Assembly (NCBI GenBank): GCA_041191405.1
Contig: JBEEOW010000014.1
Coordinates: forward strand, 33,171 to 97,170
Direction of reading: 5' to 3'
DNA from: JBEEOW01 sp041191405
Lineage (GTDB): Bacteria; Bacteroidota; Bacteroidia; Cytophagales; UBA9547
DNA length: 64,000 nt
In this document: positions 1 through 9,044 of the stretch, piece after piece
How positions within the stretch are numbered: position 1 is the first letter of the stretch
Layout: the number at the start of each line of letters is the position of its first letter
The notes under the pieces: generated by a model
The model's database searches: none
Seen by the model: the letters and a program-made list of their open reading frames with translations, nothing else
What the model was told of the DNA's origin: nothing
Made by a program: the position numbers and the translations under genes

Positions 1-1
1 G

Positions 2-3000
2 ACAATTGTTGTTAATGCTGATACTGCTTCAGTAATCAATTTAGCTACACAAAGTTTTAAAATAAATACTGGTAATACACCTTTGGGTACTATTTCGAAA
101 GCTAAATTGTGGTACGGAGGTGCTTTAAATGGAATTTCTTTAGCCAAACAAATTGGAACTACTGTTATCAATCCTAACGGAACATTCTCATTTGACATTC
201 CTATAAAAATTGCTTCAGGAAAAAACTATTTTTTTGTTACTTATGATATCAGTAATAGTGCCGCATTTAATACTATAGTAGAAGCCAATTTAGATAATAT
301 TAGTTTTGATAATGGAAATAATGTATCTGCTAAATTAGATTCAATTTTTACCATAGGTCAAATTAAGGTAGTTGAATATATTAGATTAACCAATGGGGTA
401 ATTTCCTCAGGTTGTGATATTTTGTTTACTGATAATGGAGGTAAATCAGGTACATTTAAAGGGAAAGGTACTCAAATACATGAATTTAAAGCATCAGGTA
501 TTAATAATACACTTAAACTTAAAATTAATAATCTGGATTTAGGTTATTTAGGTGATGATGGTAGACTTTTCGAAGATACATTATTTGTTTATGATGGCTT
601 AGGGGCAACTAAAACATTAGCAAAGGCAATAACTCAAAGTGTATTTTGGTTTGAATTAGGGGGTAATTATGAATTTACTTCTACTTCAGGAAATTTAACT
701 TTTGAATTTAAGTCTGATACAAATAGTACAAAACATGGATGGGAATCCTTTATAAAGTGTGTGTATAATTGTTCTAAATTTCCCATTACAACTAATTTTA
801 CTGTTGATTCAGTTTTGTGTGTTAATGAAAAATCGAAGGTTTTCTTTGAAATTTTAACAAGTAAAACAGCTAAGTATAAAGTTTCATATTTTGATTGGAA
901 TACTTTTAATCAAGTAAATATTGATGTTGTAAAAGATACATTTTCCTTACATTTAACAACAAAAGGTCAATCTCCAAATATAAAAATCACAAACGAAAAT
1001 AATTGTAGTATTCAACCTGCAGTTATTTTACCAAGAAAATCAGTAGACTTTAACTTATACTATGATGATTATTCAAGAGACCCTTCATGTAAAATTGCTA
1101 ATGATGGGTTTTATAACTACTATGTAAGTTCTTCTAATTCAAATGCATTGTTTTCAGTAAATTGGAAATCTATTAATTCAGGAAAAGAAATTGGAGCCAA
1201 ACAAGGAGTAAAAGATGAGAATTATTTTACTGTGAACAAACTTATGTATGATACTTTATATCAAGCAACATTTAGTAGTTCAGAGGGAGGTTGTATTGTA
1301 GAATATATTAATATTAAACCTGGTAGAACAGTTTACTATGATTCTACTACTTCGGTGCCACAATCGTACACACCTATTTCAGATGATACAGTTTTTGTTA
1401 TAGGTCAAAAAGTGAATTCATTAGTTTCAGTTAAGTTTCTTGATTATTTCCCACGTTTAACCTCGGGTGTTAAAAATGATATTTATCCAGATTCAGCGAA
1501 ATGGATTGTAAGGCCAATAAGCTTGAAAAATACTATAAATAGCTCAACCGATAGTACCCAAGTTTCAAATTTTGAGTGGAATAGTAGTTTTTCGGGTAAT
1601 TTAAACATAAGTGCTCAGTTGTATAAATCGGGTTGTAAAGGTCCAATTTCTGAACCTTTGAATTTTAAAATTTATCCCAATATAGTAGTAGATAAAGATT
1701 CTTTGGTTAATTATAATCCTAAAGATAGTTCAATATTTGATTTACAATTAAAAGGTAGTCAGCCTTTTGTAATAAACTTAAAAAACAATAAAGACAATAC
1801 AGTTCAGGTATACAAAAAAATATCTTCAAATACTTTAAACCTGAAATTACCAATAGGGGAATATGAAATTGTATCAATTACAGATTCTTTTGGCTTGGTA
1901 AATAATCTGAAATTGCCAATAAAAGTAGTTTCGGATACAATTTATAACCTAAACTACACTTTACTTTCTCCTCCTGCATGTGCAGGTAAAACTGCAAAAA
2001 TTAAGTTTGATTCTAAAGGAGGTAAATCGCCTGTTATATACAAAGTTTATGATTTGTTAAATAATGAAATAGCTTCAGGTGATAGCGTATATCTATATGC
2101 AGGGCAATATGTAGTGAAAGCTACAGATGCTTCAGGATTTTTAAGTAAACCTGAAAATGTTTTTATAACAAATCCTTCAACGAATACATTGCCTTTACCT
2201 ACCATTTCATCACCTGTATCACCATTTATAACAAATGTTGATACATTAAGCTTAAAAGTAAAGGCAAATTTAAGTGTACCATTTACATATAAAAAGGTAA
2301 TTTGGAGTATAACCCCTTCAAATATACTAACAGCAAGCGATACCACTTTAGCGTCAATTTTAACTTTGAATAATTCATCATCAGGTAAATTTTATTTGAG
2401 AGCTAATATTGTAGATGATCAAAATTGTATCAGTGATTCTTCAAACATAATTCTAATTCAAAGGCAAGCGAAAGCAAGTTTTACTTTTGCTGATACTTCA
2501 TTATTTATAGGCGATTCAGTACAATTTGCTTTAAATTTCAAAGGAAGCTTGCCAGGTAAAATTAAATATCAAATTGGTAAAAATGAGCCTCTTATAAAAG
2601 AAATTATTAATCCAACTTCTTATTTTTCCGTTAAAAATGAAGGCCAGTTAACTATTTTAGGTTTGGTAGATATTGATAGTGTAAATGTAATTTTTGAACA
2701 ACCAAAAATTAACTTTATCCTTGATACCATTTCAAAAGTAGCTTTAACTGTTGATAGTATTACTTGTGCCAATAGTACAGGGTTTGCATCGGTTTCAGTA
2801 TTGGGTGGAAAACCAGATTACACATTAACTGTGTATGATTTGAATGATGTAATAATTGGGAGTAATATTGGTATAAATCCAAAAATTGCTTTGCCTTTAG
2901 GAAATTATAAAGCTACTGTGAAAGATGCGAACGGATTTTACATCAAAGATACTTTATATTTTGATATTAAAAATGGACAAAATCCTTACAGAAATTTAAA

Positions 3001-3772
3001 ACCTATTTTCAAAATTAAACCAACAGACTCAATACCTGCTGGTACTTTGTCAAGTAATTTTGAGGTAGAATTACCTGGAGTTAATTCTGCGTTAAGCTAT
3101 GAGTGGTATTATTCAAATAGCTTGAACTCAATTTTAAATACAAATCAAAATGGAAGTCAAAATGTAATTTATTGGAAAAATAGGTTTTCAGGAGAAGTTG
3201 ATTTCAAGGTAGTTGCAAGTGTTAACTCTTGTAAATCAGATACCGGATATTTTAAAATTAAAGTAAAACCAACGGTTAAAATTTCACAAAACTCTAATGG
3301 AGATGTTTTGGTTAAGTTCTATGGTACAAGTCCATTTAGAATTAATTATAATTTCGATAATACCAGTCAAGTCAATTTGGAATCAACTTCAGATTCTTCC
3401 ATCATATTAATTCCTAAAGGAGCCTCTAAATTGTTCGTAACTTTAGTTGCAGATGCAAATTTTAATTCAGGTTTTGGGGCTGAATTTGAAATATTGAATG
3501 ATGGAGAAGTAGAGATATTTGAAGCATTTTCTCCAAATGGAGATAAATTAAACGAAACGTTTGTTGTTAAAAATTTACCAAGTATTCAAGCAAAATTTCA
3601 AGTTTTTGATAGAAATGGTTTTGTAGTTTATAATAATTCAAATTACAAAAATGATTGGAATGGGAATGATAATAATGGAAATCCTGTTGCTGATGGTGTT
3701 TACTTTTTTGTTTTAATTTTAAATGATATTGATAAAACTAGATATAGCGGACCAATCGAAATTAGAAGATAG
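2..3772 (+). CDS. 5'-truncated giant surface protein with T9SS type B sorting domain
   Basis: The reading frame is open from base 2, so the true start lies left of the window; the TTG at 83 is only the first start-like codon inside it. About 1256 residues are visible. The first ~90 resemble the beta-sandwich found at the N-terminus of BNR-repeat neuraminidases. Next comes a CUB-like domain (about residues 120-255) with the LFVYDG core and paired cysteines. Later modules carry SprB-like repeats (GGKSP and GGKPDYTLTVYDL with KATDASGF or KATVKDANGF ends). The last ~85 residues (FSPNGDKLNETF, DRNGFVVY, WNGNDNNGNPVADGVYFF) are a typical gliding-motility-associated C-terminal domain, the type B signal for secretion and surface attachment by the type IX system. 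Function is probably adhesion or gliding; ligand unknown. Confidence 0.9.
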   Translation, partial: TIVVNADTASVINLATQSFKINTGNTPLGTISKAKLWYGGALNGISLAKQIGTTVINPNGTFSFDIPIKIASGKNYFFVTYDISNSAAFNTIVEANLDNISFDNGNNVSAKLDSIFTIGQIKVVEYIRLTNGVISSGCDILFTDNGGKSGTFKGKGTQIHEFKASGINNTLKLKINNLDLGYLGDDGRLFEDTLFVYDGLGATKTLAKAITQSVFWFELGGNYEFTSTSGNLTFEFKSDTNSTKHGWESFIKCVYNCSKFPITTNFTVDSVLCVNEKSKVFFEILTSKTAKYKVSYFDWNTFNQVNIDVVKDTFSLHLTTKGQSPNIKITNENNCSIQPAVILPRKSVDFNLYYDDYSRDPSCKIANDGFYNYYVSSSNSNALFSVNWKSINSGKEIGAKQGVKDENYFTVNKLMYDTLYQATFSSSEGGCIVEYINIKPGRTVYYDSTTSVPQSYTPISDDTVFVIGQKVNSLVSVKFLDYFPRLTSGVKNDIYPDSAKWIVRPISLKNTINSSTDSTQVSNFEWNSSFSGNLNISAQLYKSGCKGPISEPLNFKIYPNIVVDKDSLVNYNPKDSSIFDLQLKGSQPFVINLKNNKDNTVQVYKKISSNTLNLKLPIGEYEIVSITDSFGLVNNLKLPIKVVSDTIYNLNYTLLSPPACAGKTAKIKFDSKGGKSPVIYKVYDLLNNEIASGDSVYLYAGQYVVKATDASGFLSKPENVFITNPSTNTLPLPTISSPVSPFITNVDTLSLKVKANLSVPFTYKKVIWSITPSNILTASDTTLASILTLNNSSSGKFYLRANIVDDQNCISDSSNIILIQRQAKASFTFADTSLFIGDSVQFALNFKGSLPGKIKYQIGKNEPLIKEIINPTSYFSVKNEGQLTILGLVDIDSVNVIFEQPKINFILDTISKVALTVDSITCANSTGFASVSVLGGKPDYTLTVYDLNDVIIGSNIGINPKIALPLGNYKATVKDANGFYIKDTLYFDIKNGQNPYRNLKPIFKIKPTDSIPAGTLSSNFEVELPGVNSALSYEWYYSNSLNSILNTNQNGSQNVIYWKNRFSGEVDFKVVASVNSCKSDTGYFKIKVKPTVKISQNSNGDVLVKFYGTSPFRINYNFDNTSQVNLESTSDSSIILIPKGASKLFVTLVADANFNSGFGAEFEILNDGEVEIFEAFSPNGDKLNETFVVKNLPSIQAKFQVFDRNGFVVYNNSNYKNDWNGNDNNGNPVADGVYFFVLILNDIDKTRYSGPIEIRR

Positions 3773-3784
3773 TTTGTTTTTTAG

Positions 3785-3824
3785 AGTTAAGAGTTAAGAA
3801 TTTTTTTACTCTTAACTCTTAACT
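3785..3824. terminator. Bidirectional terminator-like inverted repeat
   Basis: Perfect 14-base arms (AGTTAAGAGTTAAG at 3785-3798 and its complement at 3811-3824) flank a 12-base T-rich loop. It sits between two convergent genes, the giant surface protein and pdxJ. The stem is AT-rich, so it is weaker than a classical terminator, but the position fits one. Each arm is itself a tandem duplication of GTTAAGA. Confidence 0.6.
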
Positions 3825-3832
3825 TTAAAAAA

Positions 3833-4555
3833 CTACAGTAACTCTCTTTTATACATTTGAATTGTGTTTTCTAATCCAAAATAAAGCGCATCACAAATAA
3901 GTGCATGTCCAATTGAAACTTCGTCTAAGTAAGGAATTGATTGTTTTAAAAATTTAAGGTTATGTAAATCTAAATCATGCCCTGCATTAATTCCAAGTCC
4001 TAATTCTTTTGCTTTTTCAGCCGCAATTATATAAGGTTTTACTGCCAATTCTTTGTCGATATGGTAGTTTGTAGCATAAGGTTCGGTATATAATTCAATT
4101 CTATCAGCGCCAATTTTATGGGCATATTCAACCATTATAGGGTCTGGGTCCACAAAGATTGAAACTCGTACACCATAAGATTTAATTTCAGAAACTATTT
4201 TTTGTAAAAAATCAAAATTTCTAACAGTATCCCAACCAGCATTGCTTGTAATTGCATCAACAGCATCAGGGACTAACGTAGCTTGTGCCGGTTTAGTTTT
4301 TTTTACTAATTCCATAAACCTTTCATCAGGATTACCTTCAATATTAAATTCAGTAGATAATATTGGTTTTAAATCAATTACATCTTTACCAGTAATATGT
4401 CTTTCATCAGGTCTTGGGTGAACAGTAATGCCTTCAGCACCGAAACGTTCACAATCTAAAGCAGTCTTTACAACATTTGGGTTGTTTCCACCTCTAGCAT
4501 TGCGAATAGTGGCAATTTTGTTTATATTTACACTCAGTTTAGTCATTTTTGTCAA
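3833..4555 (-). CDS. pdxJ: Pyridoxine 5'-phosphate synthase PdxJ
   Basis: Cytosolic enzyme that condenses 1-deoxy-D-xylulose 5-phosphate with 3-amino-2-oxopropyl phosphate (1-amino-acetone 3-phosphate) to give pyridoxine 5'-phosphate, the closing step of the DXP-dependent vitamin B6 route. The 240 residues match the usual family length. Visible family signatures are KLSVNINKIATIRNARGG at the N-terminus, the phosphate-binding VHPRPDERHI near residues 40-50, NIEGNPDERF, RIELYTEPYA, and the GINAGHDLDLHNL and SIGHALICDALYFGL segments of the TIM barrel. It is transcribed divergently from the YqeY gene across a 68-base gap and converges on the giant surface protein gene. No other B6 gene is nearby. 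Confidence 0.96.
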   Translation of the reverse strand: MTKMTKLSVNINKIATIRNARGGNNPNVVKTALDCERFGAEGITVHPRPDERHITGKDVIDLKPILSTEFNIEGNPDERFMELVKKTKPAQATLVPDAVDAITSNAGWDTVRNFDFLQKIVSEIKSYGVRVSIFVDPDPIMVEYAHKIGADRIELYTEPYATNYHIDKELAVKPYIIAAEKAKELGLGINAGHDLDLHNLKFLKQSIPYLDEVSIGHALICDALYFGLENTIQMYKRELL

Positions 4556-4623
4556 TATTACAGATAAGTAAAGTTTGGAATGCCAAAGTTGAATAAACTA
4601 AATCAAAAACAAAAATAATTCTT

Positions 4624-5073
4624 ATGTCTCTTAAAAAAACAATAGAAGCGGATATTAAACAAGCAATGCTTGCTAAAGACAAAGATACTCTAACAGCAGT
4701 TAGAAGTATAAAATCATTAATTCTATTAGCAGAAACTGAATCTGGAGCTGCTGCAGAATTAACACCTGATCAAGAATTGAAATTGTTGACCAAAGCGGCA
4801 AAGCAAAGAAGAGAATCTGCTGAAGTGTTTAAAGCACAAAATAGAGATGATTTAGCTGAAAAAGAACTATTGGAATTAGCTGTAATTGAAAAATATTTAC
4901 CCAAACAATTAACTGAACAAGAAATAACAGAAGCAATTAAGGCAATTATTGCAGAAGTAGGAGCAACTTCATTAGCTGATTTAGGAAAAGTAATGGGAGT
5001 TGCAACAAAATCATTGGCTGGTAAAGCCGATGGAAAAGTGGTGTCAGGATTAGTGAAGGCATTGTTGAGCTAG
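4624..5073 (+). CDS. GatB/YqeY domain-containing protein
   Basis: A 149-residue, all-helical protein of the YqeY family, related to the C-terminal tRNA-interacting domain of GatB amidotransferase subunits. Family hallmarks are the N-terminal MSLKKTIEADIKQAMLAKDK, the RSIKSLILLAE stretch, KAAKQRRESAEVFKAQNRDDLAEKE, LEKYLPKQLTEQEI-like wording (here IEKYLPKQLTEQEI) and the C-terminal DLGKVMGV followed by GKADGKVVS. The molecular role of free-standing YqeY proteins is not established; tRNA or aminoacylation quality control is often proposed. The gene starts at ATG and ends five bases before the CvpA-family gene, so the two are probably co-transcribed. Confidence 0.9.
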   Translation: MSLKKTIEADIKQAMLAKDKDTLTAVRSIKSLILLAETESGAAAELTPDQELKLLTKAAKQRRESAEVFKAQNRDDLAEKELLELAVIEKYLPKQLTEQEITEAIKAIIAEVGATSLADLGKVMGVATKSLAGKADGKVVSGLVKALLS

Positions 5074-5078
5074 TAATT

Positions 5079-5600
5079 ATGGCAATATTAGACATACTAA
5101 TATTAGTACCATTAATTTGGAGTGCATATAAAGGCTTCACAAAAGGTTTAATGATTGAATTATTAACATTGATTGCAATTATAGCATCAATAATATTGTC
5201 ATTTAAATTATTACACGAAGTGATCATATTGCTTAAAAGTAATATGGAAAAAGTGCCACCAATGTTTCCTGTATTAGTATTTGTAGGTTTATTTATTGGA
5301 ATATTAGTTTTATTGGTAATGTTAAATAATATGTTGAAAAATATTGTTTACCAAACACCTTTAAAATCAATGGATAATGCTTTAGGAGCATTGTTAGGCT
5401 TATTTAAAGCAGCCTTGTTAGTTTCAAGTGTTTTATGGCTAATAAGTAAGTCAGAAGCTGTGTTTGGAAATGAAATATTGAAAAATTCAGTATTGGCTCC
5501 AATTATTATGCCTCTAACTACTGCAACTTTTAAAGTCTTTTCTATTATATTGCCATTCGTTAGAGATTTGTTGCTAGATATAGAACACTTTTTGAAATAA
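5079..5600 (+). CDS. CvpA family membrane protein
   Basis: 173-residue inner-membrane protein with four predicted hydrophobic segments (about residues 1-15, 25-45, 62-85 and 105-125). The opening ILDILILVPLIWSAYKGFTKGLMIEL is the CvpA-family signature (D-I-L....W..Y.GF..GL). CvpA of E. coli is linked to colicin V production and purine-limited growth, and more recently to bile salt or envelope stress resistance, but the biochemical role is unclear. The gene follows the YqeY gene by five bases. It is followed by 122 bases without a gene before the alpha/beta hydrolase. Confidence 0.88.
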   Translation: MAILDILILVPLIWSAYKGFTKGLMIELLTLIAIIASIILSFKLLHEVIILLKSNMEKVPPMFPVLVFVGLFIGILVLLVMLNNMLKNIVYQTPLKSMDNALGALLGLFKAALLVSSVLWLISKSEAVFGNEILKNSVLAPIIMPLTTATFKVFSIILPFVRDLLLDIEHFLK

Positions 5601-5722
5601 TAAATTTTACTTAAATGTTAAATTTTAATTTCAATTAGTATAAATTAAATAATAAAAGAACTGGTTATTATTAATATGCGAATGTTTATTTTGCGAGAAT
5701 AATAACTTTTAAATAAAAAGCT

Positions 5723-6478
5723 ATGGCTTTTACATTACAAGAAAAAAAAGGATTTAAGTATATCGACGAAGGTCAAGGGGAGCCAATGGTTCTACTACAT
5801 GGTTTGTTTGGAGCATTAAGTAACTGGGATACTGTTGTGGAACATTTTTCTAAAGATAGGAGAGTGTTAATACCTGTTTTGCCTATTTATGAAATTTCAA
5901 TGTTCAATGCAACAGTTGATGGATTAGTAGCACATCTTGAAGATTTTGTTAAACTTTTAGGTTTGGGCAAAATGGATCTTATGGGTAATTCATTAGGAGG
6001 ACATGTTGGTTTGGTATATACATTAAAACATCCAGATAAAATTAGAAGTATTACACTTACAGCTAGTTCGGGTCTGTTTGAAAATCAAATGGGAGGTTCC
6101 TATCCGAGAAGAGGTAGCTATGAGTTTATTCAAGAAAAAGTAGCATACACATTCTATGACCCAAAAGTAGCAACAAAAGATTTAGTTGATCAAGTTTTTG
6201 AAGTTGCTAATAGTATACCTAAAGCAATGAGAATGGTTTCTTTTGCTAAATCAGCACAGAGACATAACATGGCTACAGAAATACATAAAATTACATGTCC
6301 AACGTTATTAGTATGGGGGTTAAATGATACCATCACACCACCTGAAGTTGCTCACGAATTTAATAGACTTATACCTAACTCAGAATTAAAATTTATAGAT
6401 AAATGTGGCCATGCTCCCATGATGGAACATCCTCAATTATTTAATGAATTGGTAGAAACATTTATTTCAAAATTATAA
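5723..6478 (+). CDS. Alpha/beta hydrolase
   Basis: 251-residue cytosolic alpha/beta-hydrolase-fold enzyme. The triad is visible: nucleophile Ser90 in GNSLGG, an acidic residue in WGLNDTITP near residue 200, and His in DKCGHAPMMEHP near 231. The oxyanion-hole region LLHGLFGALSNW (residues 24-35) is typical of the family that includes esterases, haloperoxidase-like enzymes and MenH/BioH relatives. The substrate cannot be told from sequence. Its stop codon overlaps the start of the CBS-domain gene by one base (TAATG), which points to translational coupling with that gene and with nadK downstream. Confidence 0.9.
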   Translation: MAFTLQEKKGFKYIDEGQGEPMVLLHGLFGALSNWDTVVEHFSKDRRVLIPVLPIYEISMFNATVDGLVAHLEDFVKLLGLGKMDLMGNSLGGHVGLVYTLKHPDKIRSITLTASSGLFENQMGGSYPRRGSYEFIQEKVAYTFYDPKVATKDLVDQVFEVANSIPKAMRMVSFAKSAQRHNMATEIHKITCPTLLVWGLNDTITPPEVAHEFNRLIPNSELKFIDKCGHAPMMEHPQLFNELVETFISKL

Positions 6479-7143
6479 TGAGTGTAGATAAATACATAGA
6501 TAACTCTTTACCAATTTTATCTTCAAAAGATACAGTAGAAACAGCTCTTCATTACATGGAAGACTATTTTTTACATCAGTATGCTGTAGTAGATGAAGGC
6601 AATTATAAAGGAATTGTCTCTGAAGCTATTTTACAACAAATACCTAATTCCGACGAATTATTAGAAAAATTAGCATTGTCACATCAGGATGTTTTTGTTC
6701 ATACAACTGATCATTTTTTTGATGCTTTAAAAAAATATGAAACTGAAAAAACAATATTAATTCCAGTTTTAGACGACAATGGTGAATTTGTAGGAGTAGT
6801 TAATTTAACTAACTCAGCAGAGATTTTCACAACAATATTTTCACCATCACTTGACGGAGGTGTGATTGTAATTGCAATTAATGAAATTCAATATTCACTT
6901 GGAGATTTATGTAAAATTTGTGAAGCAGCAAATAGCAAAATTACAAGTTGTTTTGCAGCAAAAAATCCAAGAATAGAAGGTGGTTTAATTGTTACACTTA
7001 AATTAAATAAAAACGATTTAACCAAAGTTCTTTCAGCATTAGATAGATACAGTTATGATGTTGTTGGGCACTTTAGTCACACAGAAATTCAAAACGAAGA
7101 TAAAGATCGTTTGGATATGTTTATGAAATATTTGGATATTTAA
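6478..7143 (+). CDS. CBS domain-containing protein
   Basis: 221-residue protein with a pair of CBS domains over about residues 1-120 (YIDNSLPILSSKDTVETALHYMED, then PVLDDNGEFVGVVNLTNSAEIF). CBS pairs bind adenosyl nucleotides and act as energy or ligand sensors. The C-terminal ~90 residues (VIVIAINEIQYSLGDLCKICEAANSK and following) look like an ACT-type regulatory fold with the beta-alpha-beta pattern, but no ligand is evident. It starts inside the hydrolase stop codon and ends four bases before nadK. The neighbour suggests a role in nucleotide or NAD(P) homeostasis; that is inference. Confidence 0.88.
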   Translation: MSVDKYIDNSLPILSSKDTVETALHYMEDYFLHQYAVVDEGNYKGIVSEAILQQIPNSDELLEKLALSHQDVFVHTTDHFFDALKKYETEKTILIPVLDDNGEFVGVVNLTNSAEIFTTIFSPSLDGGVIVIAINEIQYSLGDLCKICEAANSKITSCFAAKNPRIEGGLIVTLKLNKNDLTKVLSALDRYSYDVVGHFSHTEIQNEDKDRLDMFMKYLDI

Positions 7144-7147
7144 ATAA

Positions 7148-8029
7148 ATGAAAAAAATAGCCATAAATGCCCGTCCATTATTACCTGAACACAAAGAGCC
7201 TATCTCATTGTTGGTAAAAAGTTTGCGTGAAAACGGTGCAAAATTGCAAGTAACTCCGGTTTTTTGCAATTGGCTAGAATCAAATCAGTTATTTACAGAA
7301 GATATAAGGGTATTTACCTCAATTCACGAACTAGATATTGATACTGATTTGGTAATAAGTATTGGTGGAGATGGAACAATACTTGAAACTGTAACATTTG
7401 TAGGAGAAAAACAAATTCCAATAATCGGTATAAATGCAGGTAGGTTAGGTTTTTTGGCAAACGTTCGTTTACAAGAGATTTCAAATGCTATTGAGAAAAT
7501 TTTCTCAAATCAACTTTGTATTGAAAATAGATCACTAATTCAGTTAGAAAGTAATTTAGACTTATTTAATGGTTTGAATTTTGGCGTTAATGAGTTTTCA
7601 ATTTTGAAAAAAGATACGTCATCCATGATTGTGATACATGCATATATCAATGGAGAATATCTTAATTCGTATTGGTCTGATGGTTTAATTATATCAACAC
7701 CAACAGGTTCAACTGGATATTCATTAAGTTGTGGTGGTCCTATTGTATTACCATTTTCGAATACATTTGTAGTAGCTCCTTTAAGTCCACATAACTTAAA
7801 TGTACGTCCACTTGTAATTCCAGATAATTGTGAACTAAGTTTTAAAGTAGAGGATAGAAAGAAAAAATTCTTGGTTGCTTTGGATTCACGTTCCAAAGCA
7901 GTTGATCCAGATATTGAATTAAAAGTAAGAAGAGCATCCTTTGATTTAAGATTAGTGTCGTTAGATGGGCATGATTTTATATCAACATTAAGAAAAAAGT
8001 TGCTTTGGGGATTAGATTATCGAAATTAA
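7148..8029 (+). CDS. nadK: NAD kinase
   Basis: Cytosolic ATP (or polyphosphate)-NAD kinase making NADP+, 293 residues, the usual length for the family. The diagnostic GGDG motif is at residues 73-76 (SIGGDGTILETV), followed by GINAGRLGFLANV, the NEF motif near residue 147 and the glycine-rich YWSDGLIISTPTGSTGYSLS around residues 178-197 that builds the NAD pocket. It closes the hydrolase-CBS-nadK transcription unit. The downstream promoter for the outer-membrane operon begins two bases after its stop codon. Confidence 0.97.
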   Translation: MKKIAINARPLLPEHKEPISLLVKSLRENGAKLQVTPVFCNWLESNQLFTEDIRVFTSIHELDIDTDLVISIGGDGTILETVTFVGEKQIPIIGINAGRLGFLANVRLQEISNAIEKIFSNQLCIENRSLIQLESNLDLFNGLNFGVNEFSILKKDTSSMIVIHAYINGEYLNSYWSDGLIISTPTGSTGYSLSCGGPIVLPFSNTFVVAPLSPHNLNVRPLVIPDNCELSFKVEDRKKKFLVALDSRSKAVDPDIELKVRRASFDLRLVSLDGHDFISTLRKKLLWGLDYRN

Positions 8030-8030
8030 A

Positions 8031-8061
8031 TTTGGATATAGTTGTAAATTTTGTAAGTTTG
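8031..8061 (+). promoter_or_regulatory. Housekeeping-type Bacteroidota promoter for the outer-membrane biogenesis operon
   Basis: TTTG at 8031-8034 and TAAGTTTG at 8054-8061 are separated by exactly 19 bases, matching the TTTG / TAnnTTTG consensus of the Bacteroidota primary sigma factor. Transcription would start near 8067, about 48 bases before the first ATG of the operon. Confidence 0.7.
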
Positions 8062-8114
8062 CGATATCGCATGAATTGAATCAAAATTAGGGGATATATA
8101 AATCTTAATATATA

Positions 8115-9044
8115 ATGAAAAAAATTGTTGGCTTTGCATTACTTTTCGCATTTGTAGTGTCGTTAAATACTGAAACTTTAGCTCAAAAATTCACCAAACG
8201 TAAACGATACATGAGTGTTGGTTTTCACGTTGGTGCTGCAAATTATGTTGGTGACTTAGATCCAGGTCAATCTGCTTTTAGTCCTTCTTTAAAAAAATCA
8301 GGTATAAGTTTAGGTTTATTTGCCGGTTTGATACGTTTAACACCAAGATTATCTGTTAGAGGAGGTTTAACCTATAATTTAATTAGAGGTAATGATTGGG
8401 ATGTTTCTACTGGTGGTGGCGATGATAGATTCAGAAGAGTTAGAAACTTGTCATTTATCAATAACGTTATTGAAATAAAGGTAGATGCTGTTTATGATAT
8501 TTTTGCGAATAAAGGTACTTATTTAAAACGACCTGATTATGTACCTTTTGTTTTTCTTGGTATAGCAGCGTTTTACCATGATCCAATGGCTAAAGATCCT
8601 GAAACGGCGAAATTAACTAGATTAAGACCTCTAATGACTGAAGGTAAAAGCTATTCTCCCGTTTCTGTATCTATTCCATTCGGAATTGGTGTAAGAAAAA
8701 AAATGAATAAAATGTGGGACGTTTCCTTTGAAATAGGTTGGAGATGGACATTTACAGATTATCTTGATGATGTTTCAGGAAATTACATTGGTTCAACTGA
8801 CCCTAAAGTTAGAAAATTCGAAACACGTAGTAACACAGCTGAAGTTTTTGAATATGCAATTTCTTCAGGTTTAGGAGATAATTACATAGTTGATCAAAAT
8901 GTACCTGGCGGAAAGTTTCTTAATGGTTTCGGTGAAGCAGGTGATAAACGAGGAACTCAAAGTGAAAATGATTGGTATATCATTTCTGCAATTCAATTTA
9001 CAAAAATCTTAAAAGGTGGAGTTCGTTGTCCTAAGTTTAGATAA
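8115..9044 (+). CDS. DUF6089-like outer-membrane beta-barrel protein
   Basis: 309-residue exported protein. The first ~23 residues (MKKIVGFALLFAFVVSLNTETLAQ) are a signal peptide. The rest is built of alternating glycine- and aromatic-rich strands (GFHVGAANYVGDLD, RLSVRGGLTYNLI, VPFVFLGIAAFYHDP, WDVSFEIGWRWTFTDYLDDVSG) typical of small outer-membrane barrels. This family commonly stands just upstream of uppS and bamA in Bacteroidota, and the context here is the same. Role unknown; the conserved linkage suggests envelope assembly. Its stop overlaps the next gene's ATG by one base. Confidence 0.8.
   Translation: MKKIVGFALLFAFVVSLNTETLAQKFTKRKRYMSVGFHVGAANYVGDLDPGQSAFSPSLKKSGISLGLFAGLIRLTPRLSVRGGLTYNLIRGNDWDVSTGGGDDRFRRVRNLSFINNVIEIKVDAVYDIFANKGTYLKRPDYVPFVFLGIAAFYHDPMAKDPETAKLTRLRPLMTEGKSYSPVSVSIPFGIGVRKKMNKMWDVSFEIGWRWTFTDYLDDVSGNYIGSTDPKVRKFETRSNTAEVFEYAISSGLGDNYIVDQNVPGGKFLNGFGEAGDKRGTQSENDWYIISAIQFTKILKGGVRCPKFR

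Noticed and set aside
395..401. GGGGTAA inside the giant surface protein gene (also at 660-666, 9608-9614 and 54640-54646)
   Set aside because: All lie within coding sequence and none has GTC after 14 bases, so they are not counted as sigma sites.
2047..2346. Minus-strand 99-codon ORF inside the giant surface protein
   Set aside because: Lies wholly inside a well-supported gene in another frame, with no family motif.
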